A stretch of DNA of 52,136 nt from an uncultured Eubacteriales bacterium (lineage in GTDB: Bacteria; Bacillota; Clostridia; Oscillospirales; CAG-382): contig CAKSCV010000021.1 in NCBI GenBank assembly GCA_934444645.1, positions 1 through 52,136 of the forward strand, in the 5' to 3' direction. Below are positions 42,900 through 52,060 of the stretch, in pieces (position 1 is the first letter of the stretch; each line of letters begins with the position of its first letter). Made by a program: the position numbers and the translations under genes. Below the pieces are notes generated by a model that did no database searches, had not been told where the DNA came from, and saw only the letters and a program-made list of their open reading frames with translations.

Positions 42900-43823
42900 A
42901 TGGAACTGTATCACAACGTTTTTTCGCTTGCTTCACATCATGACAGCCTAAATCTTTCGGTGCTGTCCGTCGTTCCCGAAAAGCCAAAAGCCGTCGTACA
43001 GCTTGCACACGGGATGTGTGAACACAAAGAGCGCTATCTGCCGTTTATGCGCTTTTTAGCCGAGCACGGCTATGCCGCCTTCTTAAACGACCACCGCGGC
43101 CACGGCGAAAGCGTACTCGACAAAGCCGACCTCGGCTATTTTTACGATGGCGGTGCGCGTGCGCTCATCGACGATATGCACCTTGTGACCGCGCACATCA
43201 AAAGCAGCTATCCGTCGCTGCCGATCGCTCTTTTCGGTCACAGCATGGGCTCTCTAGCCGTGCGCTGCTACACCAAACGCTATGACAAGGATATCCGCGC
43301 TTTGCTTGTATGCGGTTCTCCCAGCGCCAATGCCTTTGTCGGCGTGATGAAGAAAGTGGATGATTTACTCATTCAAGCCAAAGGAGAGCGTGCCCGCAGT
43401 CCGGTCATCGACGCCGTGTTTTCGGGTGCTTTCCAGGCACGCTTTCGCTCCGAGGGCATCGAAAACGCCTGGCTTTCCGCCAACCGTGCCAATGTCGAGG
43501 CCTACAACGCCGATCCGCTATGCCACTTCACCTTCACGTTAAACGGCTACAAGGCACTGCTCGATCTGTTAACGGATGCTTACAGCGACAGCGGCTGGAA
43601 GTTGGAAAATCCGCAGCTGCCGATTCGGTTTCTTTCGGGTGTGAACGACCCCTGCATGGTCAATCGCGCGTCGTTCGGCAGAGCAGTTGACCATATGCGA
43701 AGGGTCGGTTATCCAAACGTTTCCTCGCGGCTGTTTGATGGTATGCGGCACGAGATCTTAAACGAGACCGAAAAAGAGAGCGTGTATGCCGATGTTTTGG
43801 ATTTTCTGAACAATACTCTTTGA
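42900..43823 (+). CDS. alpha/beta hydrolase (monoacylglycerol-lipase / S33-like)
   Basis: 307 residues from ATG 42900, ten bases after GGAGG. Nucleophile Ser115 in GHSMGS; the fold landmarks are HGMCEHKERY and NDHRGHGES near the N-terminus, and GVNDPC plus DGMRHEILNE (the catalytic His) near the end. Similar to lysophospholipase/monoglyceride lipase family proteins. Cytoplasmic. It converges with the SLH gene. Confidence 0.9.
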   Translation: MELYHNVFSLASHHDSLNLSVLSVVPEKPKAVVQLAHGMCEHKERYLPFMRFLAEHGYAAFLNDHRGHGESVLDKADLGYFYDGGARALIDDMHLVTAHIKSSYPSLPIALFGHSMGSLAVRCYTKRYDKDIRALLVCGSPSANAFVGVMKKVDDLLIQAKGERARSPVIDAVFSGAFQARFRSEGIENAWLSANRANVEAYNADPLCHFTFTLNGYKALLDLLTDAYSDSGWKLENPQLPIRFLSGVNDPCMVNRASFGRAVDHMRRVGYPNVSSRLFDGMRHEILNETEKESVYADVLDFLNNTL

Positions 43824-43837
43824 AGTGTCATATAAAA

Positions 43838-43881
43838 GCCGCCGGAACTCGGGAAAACCCGAATTCCGGCGGCGCTTTTTT
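43838..43881. terminator. bidirectional terminator between the hydrolase and the SLH gene
   Basis: Sixteen-base stem GCCGCCGGAACTCGGG / CCCGAATTCCGGCGGC (one mismatch), AAAA loop. T runs on both strands. Confidence 0.95.
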
Positions 43882-43895
43882 ATGGCTTGAAGTGC

Positions 43896-46800
43896 TTATT
43901 CTTTGGGCGTTTCAGTCACGACAACATTGTCGAGAAGGAACCCGACGCCGAGGTTATTCACCGGGTCGGTATAGAACGACAAGACGTCCTCGCCTCTGCT
44001 GCGGCTCTTGTCGCTGACGGTGAAGTCAAATGCAAAGTGCGTCCAACCGTCGCCATAGGTGGTGACAATACGCGAAACGACGTGGTCTTTCGAGCCGGCC
44101 GGATCGGTGTACTGCGCGTTGCAGAGAACCGTTACCTTGAAATCATCGGCAAGATTCTTGTCTGCACCGAGCGTATACGCGCGTACATCGCATTCCACGT
44201 GATACGTTGCGCCGGATTTGAAGCGAACGCTTTGCGTGCCGTAAACCCATTCCTTGTTAGCCGGATCTTTCGGCAAGAAATAGTAGCAGTGATTGTCCTT
44301 ATTAAGCGGATCTTCTATGATACCGCTTTCGCCCCAAGCCTTAAAGGCTACGTTGGAGGTGTTTTCCGCATCGCCGTTCTGAAGCGTGAAGGGTGCTTTA
44401 TCCGGGTCAACGTAAACATAATCCGGATCTTCCACAAAGCGCAGGTAGTCCACATCCATGGTGCCGCCGGCGTTGAACGGGTCAAAGCGGAGCTGGGTGA
44501 TGGTGTCCTTCCACAGCGGCTGCATTGCAGTGTTATAGGAGAATTCCATCCATTCACCGTTTGAGGAAGCCGACGGGAGGTCGATCTTCAAGGTTTTGGA
44601 TTCGCTCCAGGTGGAGTCTTTATCCGTAATGAAGTAGAGAGTGAGCTGCTGCTTATTGTCCGAATAGTGTTCGTAGCGAACGCGGTATTCGAGTGTTTTA
44701 TACTTGGCGGCAGGCATGGAGACCTTGGCGGAGTGCATCATCGGGTCTGCGTGCTTTTCCTGCGACACGGTCGCAAGCGACAGATAGCCTTCCGAAACAA
44801 GCATGGTCATCGAGCTGGACGACCAGCCTTCCGCGTCGCCTGCCATGTTGAATTCGTAGTCGCCGACCTTGCGGTTCGCAACTTCCTTGTAGTATTCCTT
44901 TTGGTCTGTGTCAACCGAAACAACACCATCCACAATCGAATAGGTGAAGCCGATATCTTCGCACAGCTTCTTAATCGGAAGAAGCGGCAGTCCGTCGAAT
45001 TTTTCGAGCTTGTAGCCGAGCGACTTCTTTTCGCCGTCCAGCGTGTAGGAATCGCTGCCGACCGTGTAAACAACGGTGTGCTTGGTGAAGTTGAGAGTCA
45101 AAACACCGGTCGCCTTATCCCAAACATAGTAGGTGTTGAGGCGGAAGTCCATGCCGACCGACGGGTCAAACGGAACGAGAACATCGCCGTTTTCAGCCGT
45201 CTGATACGGAAGCTTCATTTCAAAGGTAAGACCGTTGATGGTCATATCCTTGGAGGCTTTTTCGGGAGCAGCCATAAATTCGACCGATTTGATGGTCATT
45301 TCAACGTCGGCAACCGAGCACGGGTCGAAACGCAAGCCGATGAGATCGCCTGTCCAGTTGGGGCAGTCGCTCATGACAAACAGATATTGCTTCATATCGT
45401 CGCTGTCGGTCGTAAGGGTACGGGCTTGTGCCTCCGTCCACTTCGAACCGGCTTCGGTGGTAAAGAAGAGCTGCATATTGTGGCCCTTCGGAATCTTGGC
45501 AGTCACACGGACAGCCGAAACCTTGCTAAGATCGACCTTAAAGCCGATGTCGTTAATCTGAAGAATCGGGTCAGTACCGGATGACGTACCGGTAACGCCG
45601 TTTTCATCCTTGGTGTAGCCTTCCTTGAACGACCAAACGTTGAGCTCTTTGTCGGCAACCTTGCCGTATTCGATGGAGGAAACGACCTCCAAGGCGCTTT
45701 CGTCTACCTTTTCGGTGTAGTAGCCTTCCTTACGGAGCAGTCGGCGGTATTGCGGATACAGGCGGTTGATGCGTGTAAGCTGCGCTTCGGTCGGAACGGT
45801 ATTGACGGAGGCGTCCGCCTTTTCGTCGGTATAGGCTTCGCGAAGCACATCAAGATACTGGAAGCCCTTTTCGTCGGTGGTCGGCATGATGTAGGTGCCT
45901 TCACCGTATTCGTTCCAGGTCGAGAGCATCATGAAGTTTTCCTGCCACTTTTCCTTCGGATAGTTCGGGAAGTATTCGTCCTTGACCCACTTTTGAGCGG
46001 CGGCAAAGTCTTCCTTGCTCATCATCGGGTAGCGTTCGCCGTGCCACGGAACACTGTTGAAGCCGACCGAAATGGTCGGAACGGTGTAAACCGAACCCTG
46101 CTTGGCACTGCCGAGGATCGAGTTTGTATTGACATTCAGCTGATAGCCGTTGTTGCCCCAGTTGTAGGCATAGCAGCCGTCAAAGCCCATATCGGCTGCC
46201 GCTTGAGAGGAAGTACCGCAGACAAGATAGATCATGCCGTCAAAGCCGATCTTCTTGACTTCTTCTTCGAGGTAATCGAAGCATTCTTTCACTTTAGCGT
46301 TGCCGCCGCCCAAGCGTTCGGCGATCTTGCCGGCACCGAACACACAGAGCACCGGCTTGTTGTCGATGACGATGTGGCGCGGATCTTTGAAGAAGTTTTC
46401 GATGAAGTAGGGAACATAGTCGTTCTTCCAGGCTTCAAAGCTGCCCGGCGAAGAAGCGTTTGCCGTTTCCCAAATGACGCAGAACTTGGACATATCGGAA
46501 TATTCTGCATTCATAAAGCCGTCGTAGAGGTGGTTGCGGCCGAGGTTCTGCGGACCGCTTGTGGAGTTAAAGTAGACGCAGTAAGCACCGAAATCGATAC
46601 CGTGTTCCACAAGGTATTTGATTTCCCAGTCAGCCGTTTCGGGATTCTGCTCGTCGTAATAACCGAGAACCGGATGCGGATCGTCAAACGGCGAAATGCA
46701 GCTCCAGCCGAAGTGACCGCCGTTGGTCCACAGCGAGCAGACGTTCATACCGACCGTGTATTTTTCCTCACCCTTCGGAACGGTGGGCTTTGGAACATAG

Positions 46801-48476
46801 TCTTCGCGTTCCCATTTGCGGAATACGCAGAAGTTGTTTAAAGTCGGAACGGTTTCGGAAGCGTTGGAAATGAAAAGGTTGTCTGCCGAGGTGGCTGCTT
46901 CGGCAAACGGAACTTCGCCGACGTTTCTTCCGTTGATTTTAATGACTGCTTTCTGCGAATCGGTATCGGCTTCTACACGAAGGCGATAGTACAGGTTTGC
47001 GTAATAGTTTTCATAGACCTTTTCGCCGTTTGCATAGAAGTTCTTGTCGTCGGTGGTGAAGGTCACAAGATTCTTTGCGCCGCTGCGAAGCGAATAGGTG
47101 ATGCTTTCGGCTTTCGGCAGCAAGAAATACATTTCGGCAATAACTTTGCCGCTGATCGGGTTAAACGAACGGACAGCCGAAACATCCTTTTCTAACTTGT
47201 CAGTGACCGAACCGTCGGATTTGACCCAACCCTTTTTCGTATCTAAATTCTCTCTTACAGCATAGTTGACATCAATGTAAGTCGGGCTTAAGGCAACCGT
47301 TGCGGTGCTCTTTTCGGTGGTGGCAAAGCGGAAGTTTAAGATGTTGGTCTTGTCACCGCTTGTCAAAAGCGGATGCGTGCCGCAGAGCGTTTCGTTAATG
47401 TAAGTGGTCGAACGGTTGTTGTCGAGATCGACATAAATAAGGAATCTGAAATTGCGGTCGGTTTCGGAGATCTCGTAAATTGCGGTATACGTGCCGTCAG
47501 CGTTCAGAATTTTCCAAACACCGTCAACGATTTCAATGCGGTAAACCGATTCATCGGCATCGTTGCGGTATTCAAGGTAAACGCCGTCGCCGCCGGTAGC
47601 CGAAAGCATCGTGGAAAGACGAAGCACACCGGTGGTCGTTTTGTTGATCTCACGGATCATGGCTGTGCCGGCTTCGGTGGAGATATCCACAAGCGAGCCG
47701 TAGGTGGAAGTCAGCAAGCTTCTCGGCGAGCCGCCGCGGTTGTCAAGCACCCAGCCGGAGTTGATACCCTCTTTGCTGCCGTTGAAGGTAGCGGTGGTCA
47801 CGAGCAGATACGCATCGTCGTCGGAAATCTTGTCGAGCGTCTTTTTTAATCTGTTTTCCGGCAACGCTACACGGTTGATGATGGCAGCCGATTCCGCGCG
47901 TGTGATATTGTCCTCCGGACGGAAGTTGCCGTAGGAATCGCTTCCCATGACAACACCGGCCTTGTACAGCGTCAGAAGCTCTTTTTCGTAGGTCTGCTTG
48001 GCGGAAACGTCCGGAATGGCGTCTACACTGTTTTGTGCGGTGAAGTACCCTGCCGGCATGGCCTTTTCGAAAATGACAGCCACTTCATAGCGTTTTGCCG
48101 GGCGGTCGAAATTGTCGAACTGACCGTCGGCCACAAAGCCCTTGGACACGGCGTAGTTGACATACGGCGTGTACCATTCGCCGCCGGTGGACGTGTCGAT
48201 GGTCTCGCCGGCATTGATCGCTGCCGCGCGGCTCGCCATAGTGATGGCTTCGGCTACGGTGACGTCGCCGTCGGGTGCAAAAAGACCGCCGCCCGTGCCG
48301 TTCATGAGACCGAGCTCAAAGGCACTTGCAACTTCGGTCGCGTACCATTCGGTTGCCGGCACGTCGGTAAACTGCCCTTCGGTGTAGGTGCCGGTTTTAG
48401 CAAACGCGGCCGACGCCGATACGGCAAGAGCACCGGCGAGGATCGCACCGATAATGGCTCTTTTGGATAGAAACAT
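43896..48476 (-). CDS. SLH-anchored surface protein with WbsX/GH99-like domain
   Basis: 1526 residues; ATG 48476 behind AAAGGAGG. Signal peptide (~1-26), three SLH repeats (~32-80, ~100-150, ~152-205; first reads GQFTDVPATEWYATEVASAF), beta modules (~240-560), a WbsX/GH99-like barrel (~571-880) with LGYYDEQNPETADWEIKY, IDNKPVLCVFGAGKI and WNEYGEGTYIMP, then carbohydrate-binding-like modules, a copper-amine-oxidase-type stalk (~1112-1195) and a final CBM-like domain (~1362-1526). The SLH part should bind a pyruvylated wall polymer, and GH99-like enzymes act on alpha-linked glycans. A polysaccharide-degrading or glycan-modifying surface enzyme is inferred. Own promoter. Confidence 0.92.
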   Translation of the reverse strand: MFLSKRAIIGAILAGALAVSASAAFAKTGTYTEGQFTDVPATEWYATEVASAFELGLMNGTGGGLFAPDGDVTVAEAITMASRAAAINAGETIDTSTGGEWYTPYVNYAVSKGFVADGQFDNFDRPAKRYEVAVIFEKAMPAGYFTAQNSVDAIPDVSAKQTYEKELLTLYKAGVVMGSDSYGNFRPEDNITRAESAAIINRVALPENRLKKTLDKISDDDAYLLVTTATFNGSKEGINSGWVLDNRGGSPRSLLTSTYGSLVDISTEAGTAMIREINKTTTGVLRLSTMLSATGGDGVYLEYRNDADESVYRIEIVDGVWKILNADGTYTAIYEISETDRNFRFLIYVDLDNNRSTTYINETLCGTHPLLTSGDKTNILNFRFATTEKSTATVALSPTYIDVNYAVRENLDTKKGWVKSDGSVTDKLEKDVSAVRSFNPISGKVIAEMYFLLPKAESITYSLRSGAKNLVTFTTDDKNFYANGEKVYENYYANLYYRLRVEADTDSQKAVIKINGRNVGEVPFAEAATSADNLFISNASETVPTLNNFCVFRKWEREDYVPKPTVPKGEEKYTVGMNVCSLWTNGGHFGWSCISPFDDPHPVLGYYDEQNPETADWEIKYLVEHGIDFGAYCVYFNSTSGPQNLGRNHLYDGFMNAEYSDMSKFCVIWETANASSPGSFEAWKNDYVPYFIENFFKDPRHIVIDNKPVLCVFGAGKIAERLGGGNAKVKECFDYLEEEVKKIGFDGMIYLVCGTSSQAAADMGFDGCYAYNWGNNGYQLNVNTNSILGSAKQGSVYTVPTISVGFNSVPWHGERYPMMSKEDFAAAQKWVKDEYFPNYPKEKWQENFMMLSTWNEYGEGTYIMPTTDEKGFQYLDVLREAYTDEKADASVNTVPTEAQLTRINRLYPQYRRLLRKEGYYTEKVDESALEVVSSIEYGKVADKELNVWSFKEGYTKDENGVTGTSSGTDPILQINDIGFKVDLSKVSAVRVTAKIPKGHNMQLFFTTEAGSKWTEAQARTLTTDSDDMKQYLFVMSDCPNWTGDLIGLRFDPCSVADVEMTIKSVEFMAAPEKASKDMTINGLTFEMKLPYQTAENGDVLVPFDPSVGMDFRLNTYYVWDKATGVLTLNFTKHTVVYTVGSDSYTLDGEKKSLGYKLEKFDGLPLLPIKKLCEDIGFTYSIVDGVVSVDTDQKEYYKEVANRKVGDYEFNMAGDAEGWSSSSMTMLVSEGYLSLATVSQEKHADPMMHSAKVSMPAAKYKTLEYRVRYEHYSDNKQQLTLYFITDKDSTWSESKTLKIDLPSASSNGEWMEFSYNTAMQPLWKDTITQLRFDPFNAGGTMDVDYLRFVEDPDYVYVDPDKAPFTLQNGDAENTSNVAFKAWGESGIIEDPLNKDNHCYYFLPKDPANKEWVYGTQSVRFKSGATYHVECDVRAYTLGADKNLADDFKVTVLCNAQYTDPAGSKDHVVSRIVTTYGDGWTHFAFDFTVSDKSRSRGEDVLSFYTDPVNNLGVGFLLDNVVVTETPKE

Positions 48477-48517
48477 ACGTTTATCCTCCTTTTTCTGAGT
48501 GGGTTTTTGATAATATC

Positions 48518-48546
48518 ATTATACACAAAAATCGGCCGTTCGTCAA
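48518..48546 (-). promoter_or_regulatory. sigma-A promoter for the SLH protein gene
   Basis: On the minus strand: TTGACG (48546-48541), 17-base spacer, perfect TATAAT (48523-48518). Confidence 0.9.
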
Positions 48547-48683
48547 GGGACTTTTCAGCAATATGACAGGTTTTCTTTGTATTATTTTTGCTGTTATTTG
48601 TCTTATTTTGCTGTTTTTCGAAATCTGCGGATTCCGGACGGTTTCCGACGTTCCGGCGGCAGCCGGAAAAGGCCAAGCTGAAA

Positions 48684-48758
48684 TGCATAAAATTTGTGCA
48701 TAGTTGCATAAATTCTCTGACGAATCCGTCATTTTTGCAAAATCACTGCATAAATGCA
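48684..48758. promoter_or_regulatory. cluster of TGCATAA boxes upstream of the amino acid importer
   Basis: TGCATAA at 48684 and 48705, TGCATAG at 48697 and TGCATAAATGCA at 48747-48758 (arms TGCAT/ATGCA). The first two make an imperfect inverted repeat TGCATAAAATTTGTGCA. They sit 40-115 bases upstream of the importer -35. This could be an ArgR-like or other amino-acid-responsive site, but the identity is not established. The rest of the 48477-48868 gap holds the two divergent promoters and AT-rich sequence, no gene. Confidence 0.4.
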
Positions 48759-48798
48759 AAAATACTCTGTATATTTTGCTAAAAATTGCAAAAAAGCC

Positions 48799-48826
48799 TT
48801 GACAAATCCCAAAAAGCGTATATAAT
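48799..48826 (+). promoter_or_regulatory. sigma-A promoter for the amino acid ABC importer
   Basis: Perfect TTGACA, 16-base spacer, perfect TATAAT; about 40 bases before ATG 48869. Confidence 0.92.
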
Positions 48827-48868
48827 AGTACGTGCAATTCAAAATGATAAAAAAAGAGGTAGAAAACA

Positions 48869-49717
48869 ATGAAAAAAGTACTTGCAGTTCTTTTGGCTGT
48901 TATGATGGTATTTGCTATTGCAGCCTGCACAAAGAAGGACACCGTAACGGATGACAAAACACCGGAAAATGACGTTCAGACTCCGGTCGGCGAAACCGGC
49001 GGCGAAAACACCGATGACGAGCAGACTCCGGCAGACAAAACGACCGACAACGACACGCTCGTGATGGCTACCAACGCTTACTTCAAGCCGTATGAATATT
49101 ACGAAGGCGACAAGATCGTCGGCATCGATGCTGAAATCGCCGAAGCAATCGCTGAAAAGCTCGGCAAGACCTTGAAGATCGAAGATATGCAGTTCGATTC
49201 CATTCTGACCGCTGTTCAAGAAGGCTCTGTCGATTTCGGTATGGCCGGCATGACGGTTACCGAAGAAAGACTCGAAAGCGTTAACTTCACCTCCAGCTAT
49301 GCAACCGGTATTCAGTCGGTTATCGTTAAAGAAGATTCTCCCATCACCTCGGTTGACGACCTCTTCGCAGACGGTGCAACCTACAAGGCAGGCGTTCAGC
49401 TCGGCACGACCGGCGACAGCTACTGCACCGGCGACCTCGGCAAAGACCGCGTTAATCAGTTCTCCAACGCAAACGAAGCCGTTCTTGCCCTTATCGGCGG
49501 CTCGGTTGACTGCGTCGTTATCGACAACGAACCGGCAAAGGCACTTGTTGCTGCCAACGAAGGCTTGAAGATTCTCGACACCTCCTATGCGGACGAAGAT
49601 TACGCAATCTGCGTTGCCAAGGAAAACACCAAACTTCTTGACGAACTCAACAAAGCAATCGATGAACTGACCGCTGACGGCACCATCGATGCCATCGTTG
49701 CCAAGTACATCAAGTAA
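48869..49717 (+). CDS. polar amino acid ABC transporter, substrate-binding lipoprotein
   Basis: 282 residues. Lipoprotein signal with lipobox AIAAC (Cys20), then a Thr/Glu-rich linker (~21-65) and a family-3 solute-binding domain: TNAYFKPYEYYEGDKIVGID, MQFDSILTAVQEGSVDFGMA and MTVTEERLESVNFTSSYATG. This set is typical of His/Gln/Arg/cystine-type binding proteins; the exact amino acid is not decidable. First gene of a three-gene importer. Confidence 0.95.
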   Translation: MKKVLAVLLAVMMVFAIAACTKKDTVTDDKTPENDVQTPVGETGGENTDDEQTPADKTTDNDTLVMATNAYFKPYEYYEGDKIVGIDAEIAEAIAEKLGKTLKIEDMQFDSILTAVQEGSVDFGMAGMTVTEERLESVNFTSSYATGIQSVIVKEDSPITSVDDLFADGATYKAGVQLGTTGDSYCTGDLGKDRVNQFSNANEAVLALIGGSVDCVVIDNEPAKALVAANEGLKILDTSYADEDYAICVAKENTKLLDELNKAIDELTADGTIDAIVAKYIK

Positions 49718-49747
49718 TTCGGATTTTTCAAACATCGGAATAACGCG

Positions 49748-49775
49748 TAAATGGGAATGGCGACATTCCCATTTA
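49748..49775 (+). other. intercistronic hairpin after the binding-protein gene
   Basis: TAAATGGGAAT / ATTCCCATTTA, eleven perfect pairs, six-base loop, no T run. It may protect the upstream mRNA so the binding protein is made in excess, as in other ABC operons. Confidence 0.7.
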
Positions 49776-49793
49776 TGATATATGGAGAAAAAC

Positions 49794-51197
49794 ATGGTCA
49801 AAAACAAGAAAAAACGCACACTCATCGGCGTTCTTATCGTGGTTGTGCTGATCGCGGCCTTTATCGGCGGCACGCTCATCGCGCAGAAGATCGCCGGAAG
49901 TGTTTCGCGCGAGCTTTCGGCAGAGGAAGCACAGCAGATCGTGGATACCACACTTGCGTCGCTGCCGAAATCGGTGTCAACGGGTGCTGTGTACGTAGCC
50001 GAAAACACCAAAGTGACGGTTGACAGCGTGTCCTACGGCTCGGAAAAGGACGTAATTTTGGACTGCACCTACCAAACCAAGGATGTGCTTTCCACCGTGC
50101 AGAACGGGATATCCTCCTACATTGCCGACGCGTATGGGCTGTATGTGAAAAATGAAGGCACCGGCACCAAAACCAACGCCACCAAGGTCAAGCTTTTGGT
50201 GGCAAAGGCCTTTGAACAGGATTTGAACGCGTCCGAAACGCTTTCCGGGCAAATCGAGTTACGCATTTATGAAGTGAAAACCGGCGATTTTTCGCTGTAC
50301 CTTTCGGATGAAACGGTCAACACGCTGTTCGGCGGTCTGCTCGATGCAAAGAAAATCATCGACAGCACCGACACAGTCACCTTCAACGGCGAAGAGATTT
50401 CGATTGCCAACAAAAACACGCTTCGCACCGGTATCAAGGATTGTATCGCGTTAAACAACTATGACAGCAAAAAGCCGGATACCGCCATCGGCGTTATCAA
50501 GGCGTGGAACACCTTCAAGTATGACTTCAACCGCAACTTTATCGTCAATAACCAATGGAAATACCTTACGGACGGTCTTTTAACGACGCTCGGTCTTACG
50601 CTGTTCTCTTTACTCATCGGTATTTTTATCGGTTTTGTAGTGGCCATTATCCGCGTGACCCATGAAAAGACCGGAAAAATCGGCGTGCTGTCGGCCATTT
50701 GTCAGGTCTATGTCACGGTGGTTCGCGGTGTTCCGCTCATGGTACAACTTTTGATTATGTATTTTGTTGTGCTGTTGCCGCTTGGCGTCGGCAAATTCCC
50801 GGCGGCAGTATTGTGCTTCGGCATCAACTCGGGCGCGTATGTTTCGGAAATCGTGCGCGGCGGCATCATGTCGATCGACAACGGTCAGACCGAAGCCGGT
50901 CGAAGCCTTGGCTTCAACTACTTAAAAACCATGTATTACATCGTTGTGCCGCAGGCGTTCAAGGCAGTTCTTCCAGCACTTGCCAACGAATTCATCGCAC
51001 TGTTAAAAGAAACGTCAATTGCGTTCTATATCGGCGTGGCTGACTTAACGCTCGGCGGTCTCAAGATCCGTTCGATCACGTACAGCAACTTTATGCCTCT
51101 TGTGGCGGCGGCCATTATCTACTTAGTCGTGGTACTCATTTTGTCCAAATTGGTATCGATTCTCGAAAGGAGGTTAAGAAAAGGTGATAACCGTTAA
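49794..51197 (+). CDS. amino acid ABC transporter permease with a large extracytoplasmic N-terminal domain
   Basis: 467 residues from ATG 49794, six bases after GGAG (ATG 49782 is an alternative). A normal HisM-type permease is about 220 residues; here the C-terminal ~215 (~250-467) match it, including the EAA loop EAGRSLGFNYLKTMYYIVVP. Ahead of this, one membrane segment (~10-31) is followed by an external region (~35-240) with repeated strand/helix pattern (YVAENTKVTVDSVSYGSEKD). No solute-binding signature. The C-terminus overlaps the ATPase start. Confidence 0.92.
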   Translation: MVKNKKKRTLIGVLIVVVLIAAFIGGTLIAQKIAGSVSRELSAEEAQQIVDTTLASLPKSVSTGAVYVAENTKVTVDSVSYGSEKDVILDCTYQTKDVLSTVQNGISSYIADAYGLYVKNEGTGTKTNATKVKLLVAKAFEQDLNASETLSGQIELRIYEVKTGDFSLYLSDETVNTLFGGLLDAKKIIDSTDTVTFNGEEISIANKNTLRTGIKDCIALNNYDSKKPDTAIGVIKAWNTFKYDFNRNFIVNNQWKYLTDGLLTTLGLTLFSLLIGIFIGFVVAIIRVTHEKTGKIGVLSAICQVYVTVVRGVPLMVQLLIMYFVVLLPLGVGKFPAAVLCFGINSGAYVSEIVRGGIMSIDNGQTEAGRSLGFNYLKTMYYIVVPQAFKAVLPALANEFIALLKETSIAFYIGVADLTLGGLKIRSITYSNFMPLVAAAIIYLVVVLILSKLVSILERRLRKGDNR

Positions 51198-51915
51198 AGA
51201 TCTATACAAGGATTTCGGTGAAAACAGCGAGATCAAGGTGTTAAAGGGTGTAAACGAACACATCGAAAAGGGCGAAAAAGTGGTTATCATCGGGCCGTCG
51301 GGCAGCGGGAAATCCACGTTCCTTCGGTGTCTTAACCGCTTGGAGGAGCCGACGTCGGGTGAAATTTATTTTGAGGACCAGCTCATCACCTCTCCCAAAT
51401 GCAACATCGATAAGCTGCGTATGAAAATGGGCATGGTGTTCCAGCATTTCAACCTGTTTCCGCATTTGTCCATTATGGATAACATCACGCTTGCGCCTAT
51501 CAAGCTTTTGAAGAAGAACAAGGAGGAGGCGCACGAAAACGCCATGAAGTTATTGGCGCGCGTCGGACTTCCCGATAAGGCAGACGCCTTTCCGGGACAG
51601 CTTTCGGGCGGACAGAAGCAGAGAATTGCCATAGCACGCAGTCTTGCGATGAACCCGGACGTGATGCTGTTTGATGAGCCAACCTCGGCGCTCGACCCGG
51701 AAATGGTCGGCGAAGTACTCGACCTCATGAAAGAGCTTGCGGAGGACGGCATGACCATGGTCGTCGTCACGCATGAAATGGGCTTTGCCAAAGAGGTTGC
51801 CAACCGGGTGCTGTTTATGGATGAGGGAATCATCTTGGAGCAAGGCTCGCCGACGGAAATTTTCACCTCTCCCAAGAGTCCGCGTCTCAAGGACTTCTTG
51901 TCAAAGGTTTTATAA
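51184..51915 (+). CDS. amino acid ABC transporter ATP-binding protein
   Basis: 243 residues from GTG 51184, overlapping the permease end; AAAGGAGG lies ten bases upstream. Walker A GPSGSGKST (~37-45), Q-loop MVFQHFNLFP, signature LSGGQKQRIA (~139), Walker B VMLFDEPTSALD (~159-170), H-loop VTHEM. A full, normal GlnQ-type subunit. Powers the permease; terminator follows. Confidence 0.97.
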   Translation: MITVKDLYKDFGENSEIKVLKGVNEHIEKGEKVVIIGPSGSGKSTFLRCLNRLEEPTSGEIYFEDQLITSPKCNIDKLRMKMGMVFQHFNLFPHLSIMDNITLAPIKLLKKNKEEAHENAMKLLARVGLPDKADAFPGQLSGGQKQRIAIARSLAMNPDVMLFDEPTSALDPEMVGEVLDLMKELAEDGMTMVVVTHEMGFAKEVANRVLFMDEGIILEQGSPTEIFTSPKSPRLKDFLSKVL

Positions 51916-51927
51916 AAAATCGCATAC

Positions 51928-51968
51928 AAAAATCGCGTCCGAAAAGACGCGATTTTTGCTTTTTTGCC
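51928..51968 (+). terminator. terminator of the amino acid importer operon
   Basis: Stem AAAAATCGCGTC / GACGCGATTTTT, loop CGAAAA, then a T-rich tail. Confidence 0.95.
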
Positions 51969-51985
51969 AAACAAAAGCCGCAGAA

Positions 51986-52060
51986 CATTGGGGCACCCTC
52001 CGTAAGGAAGGGACTCCAATGATTTGTATTTAGCTTTTTTCGCGGATCGTGGTGTCATGA
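51986..52060. other. hairpin-rich right-edge sequence of unknown role
   Basis: An outer stem CATTGG / CCAATG (51986-51991 and 52016-52021) encloses GC-rich CCT-CC / GG-AAGG pairing. About 25 bases on, CGGATC / GATCCG flanks a second hairpin (~52043-52063), after a run of six T. No credible coding region. On the minus strand, AAAGGAG near 52125 could be a ribosome site, but no good frame follows. Confidence 0.4.

Noticed and set aside
45750..46841. 363-codon open frame antisense to the SLH gene
   Set aside because: Shadow of the SLH protein gene, with no promoter, ribosome site or recognisable domain.
51366..52058. 230-codon minus-strand frame over the ABC ATPase and right edge
   Set aside because: Most of it is antisense to a convincing ATPase; the start lies inside the hairpin region without a ribosome site.
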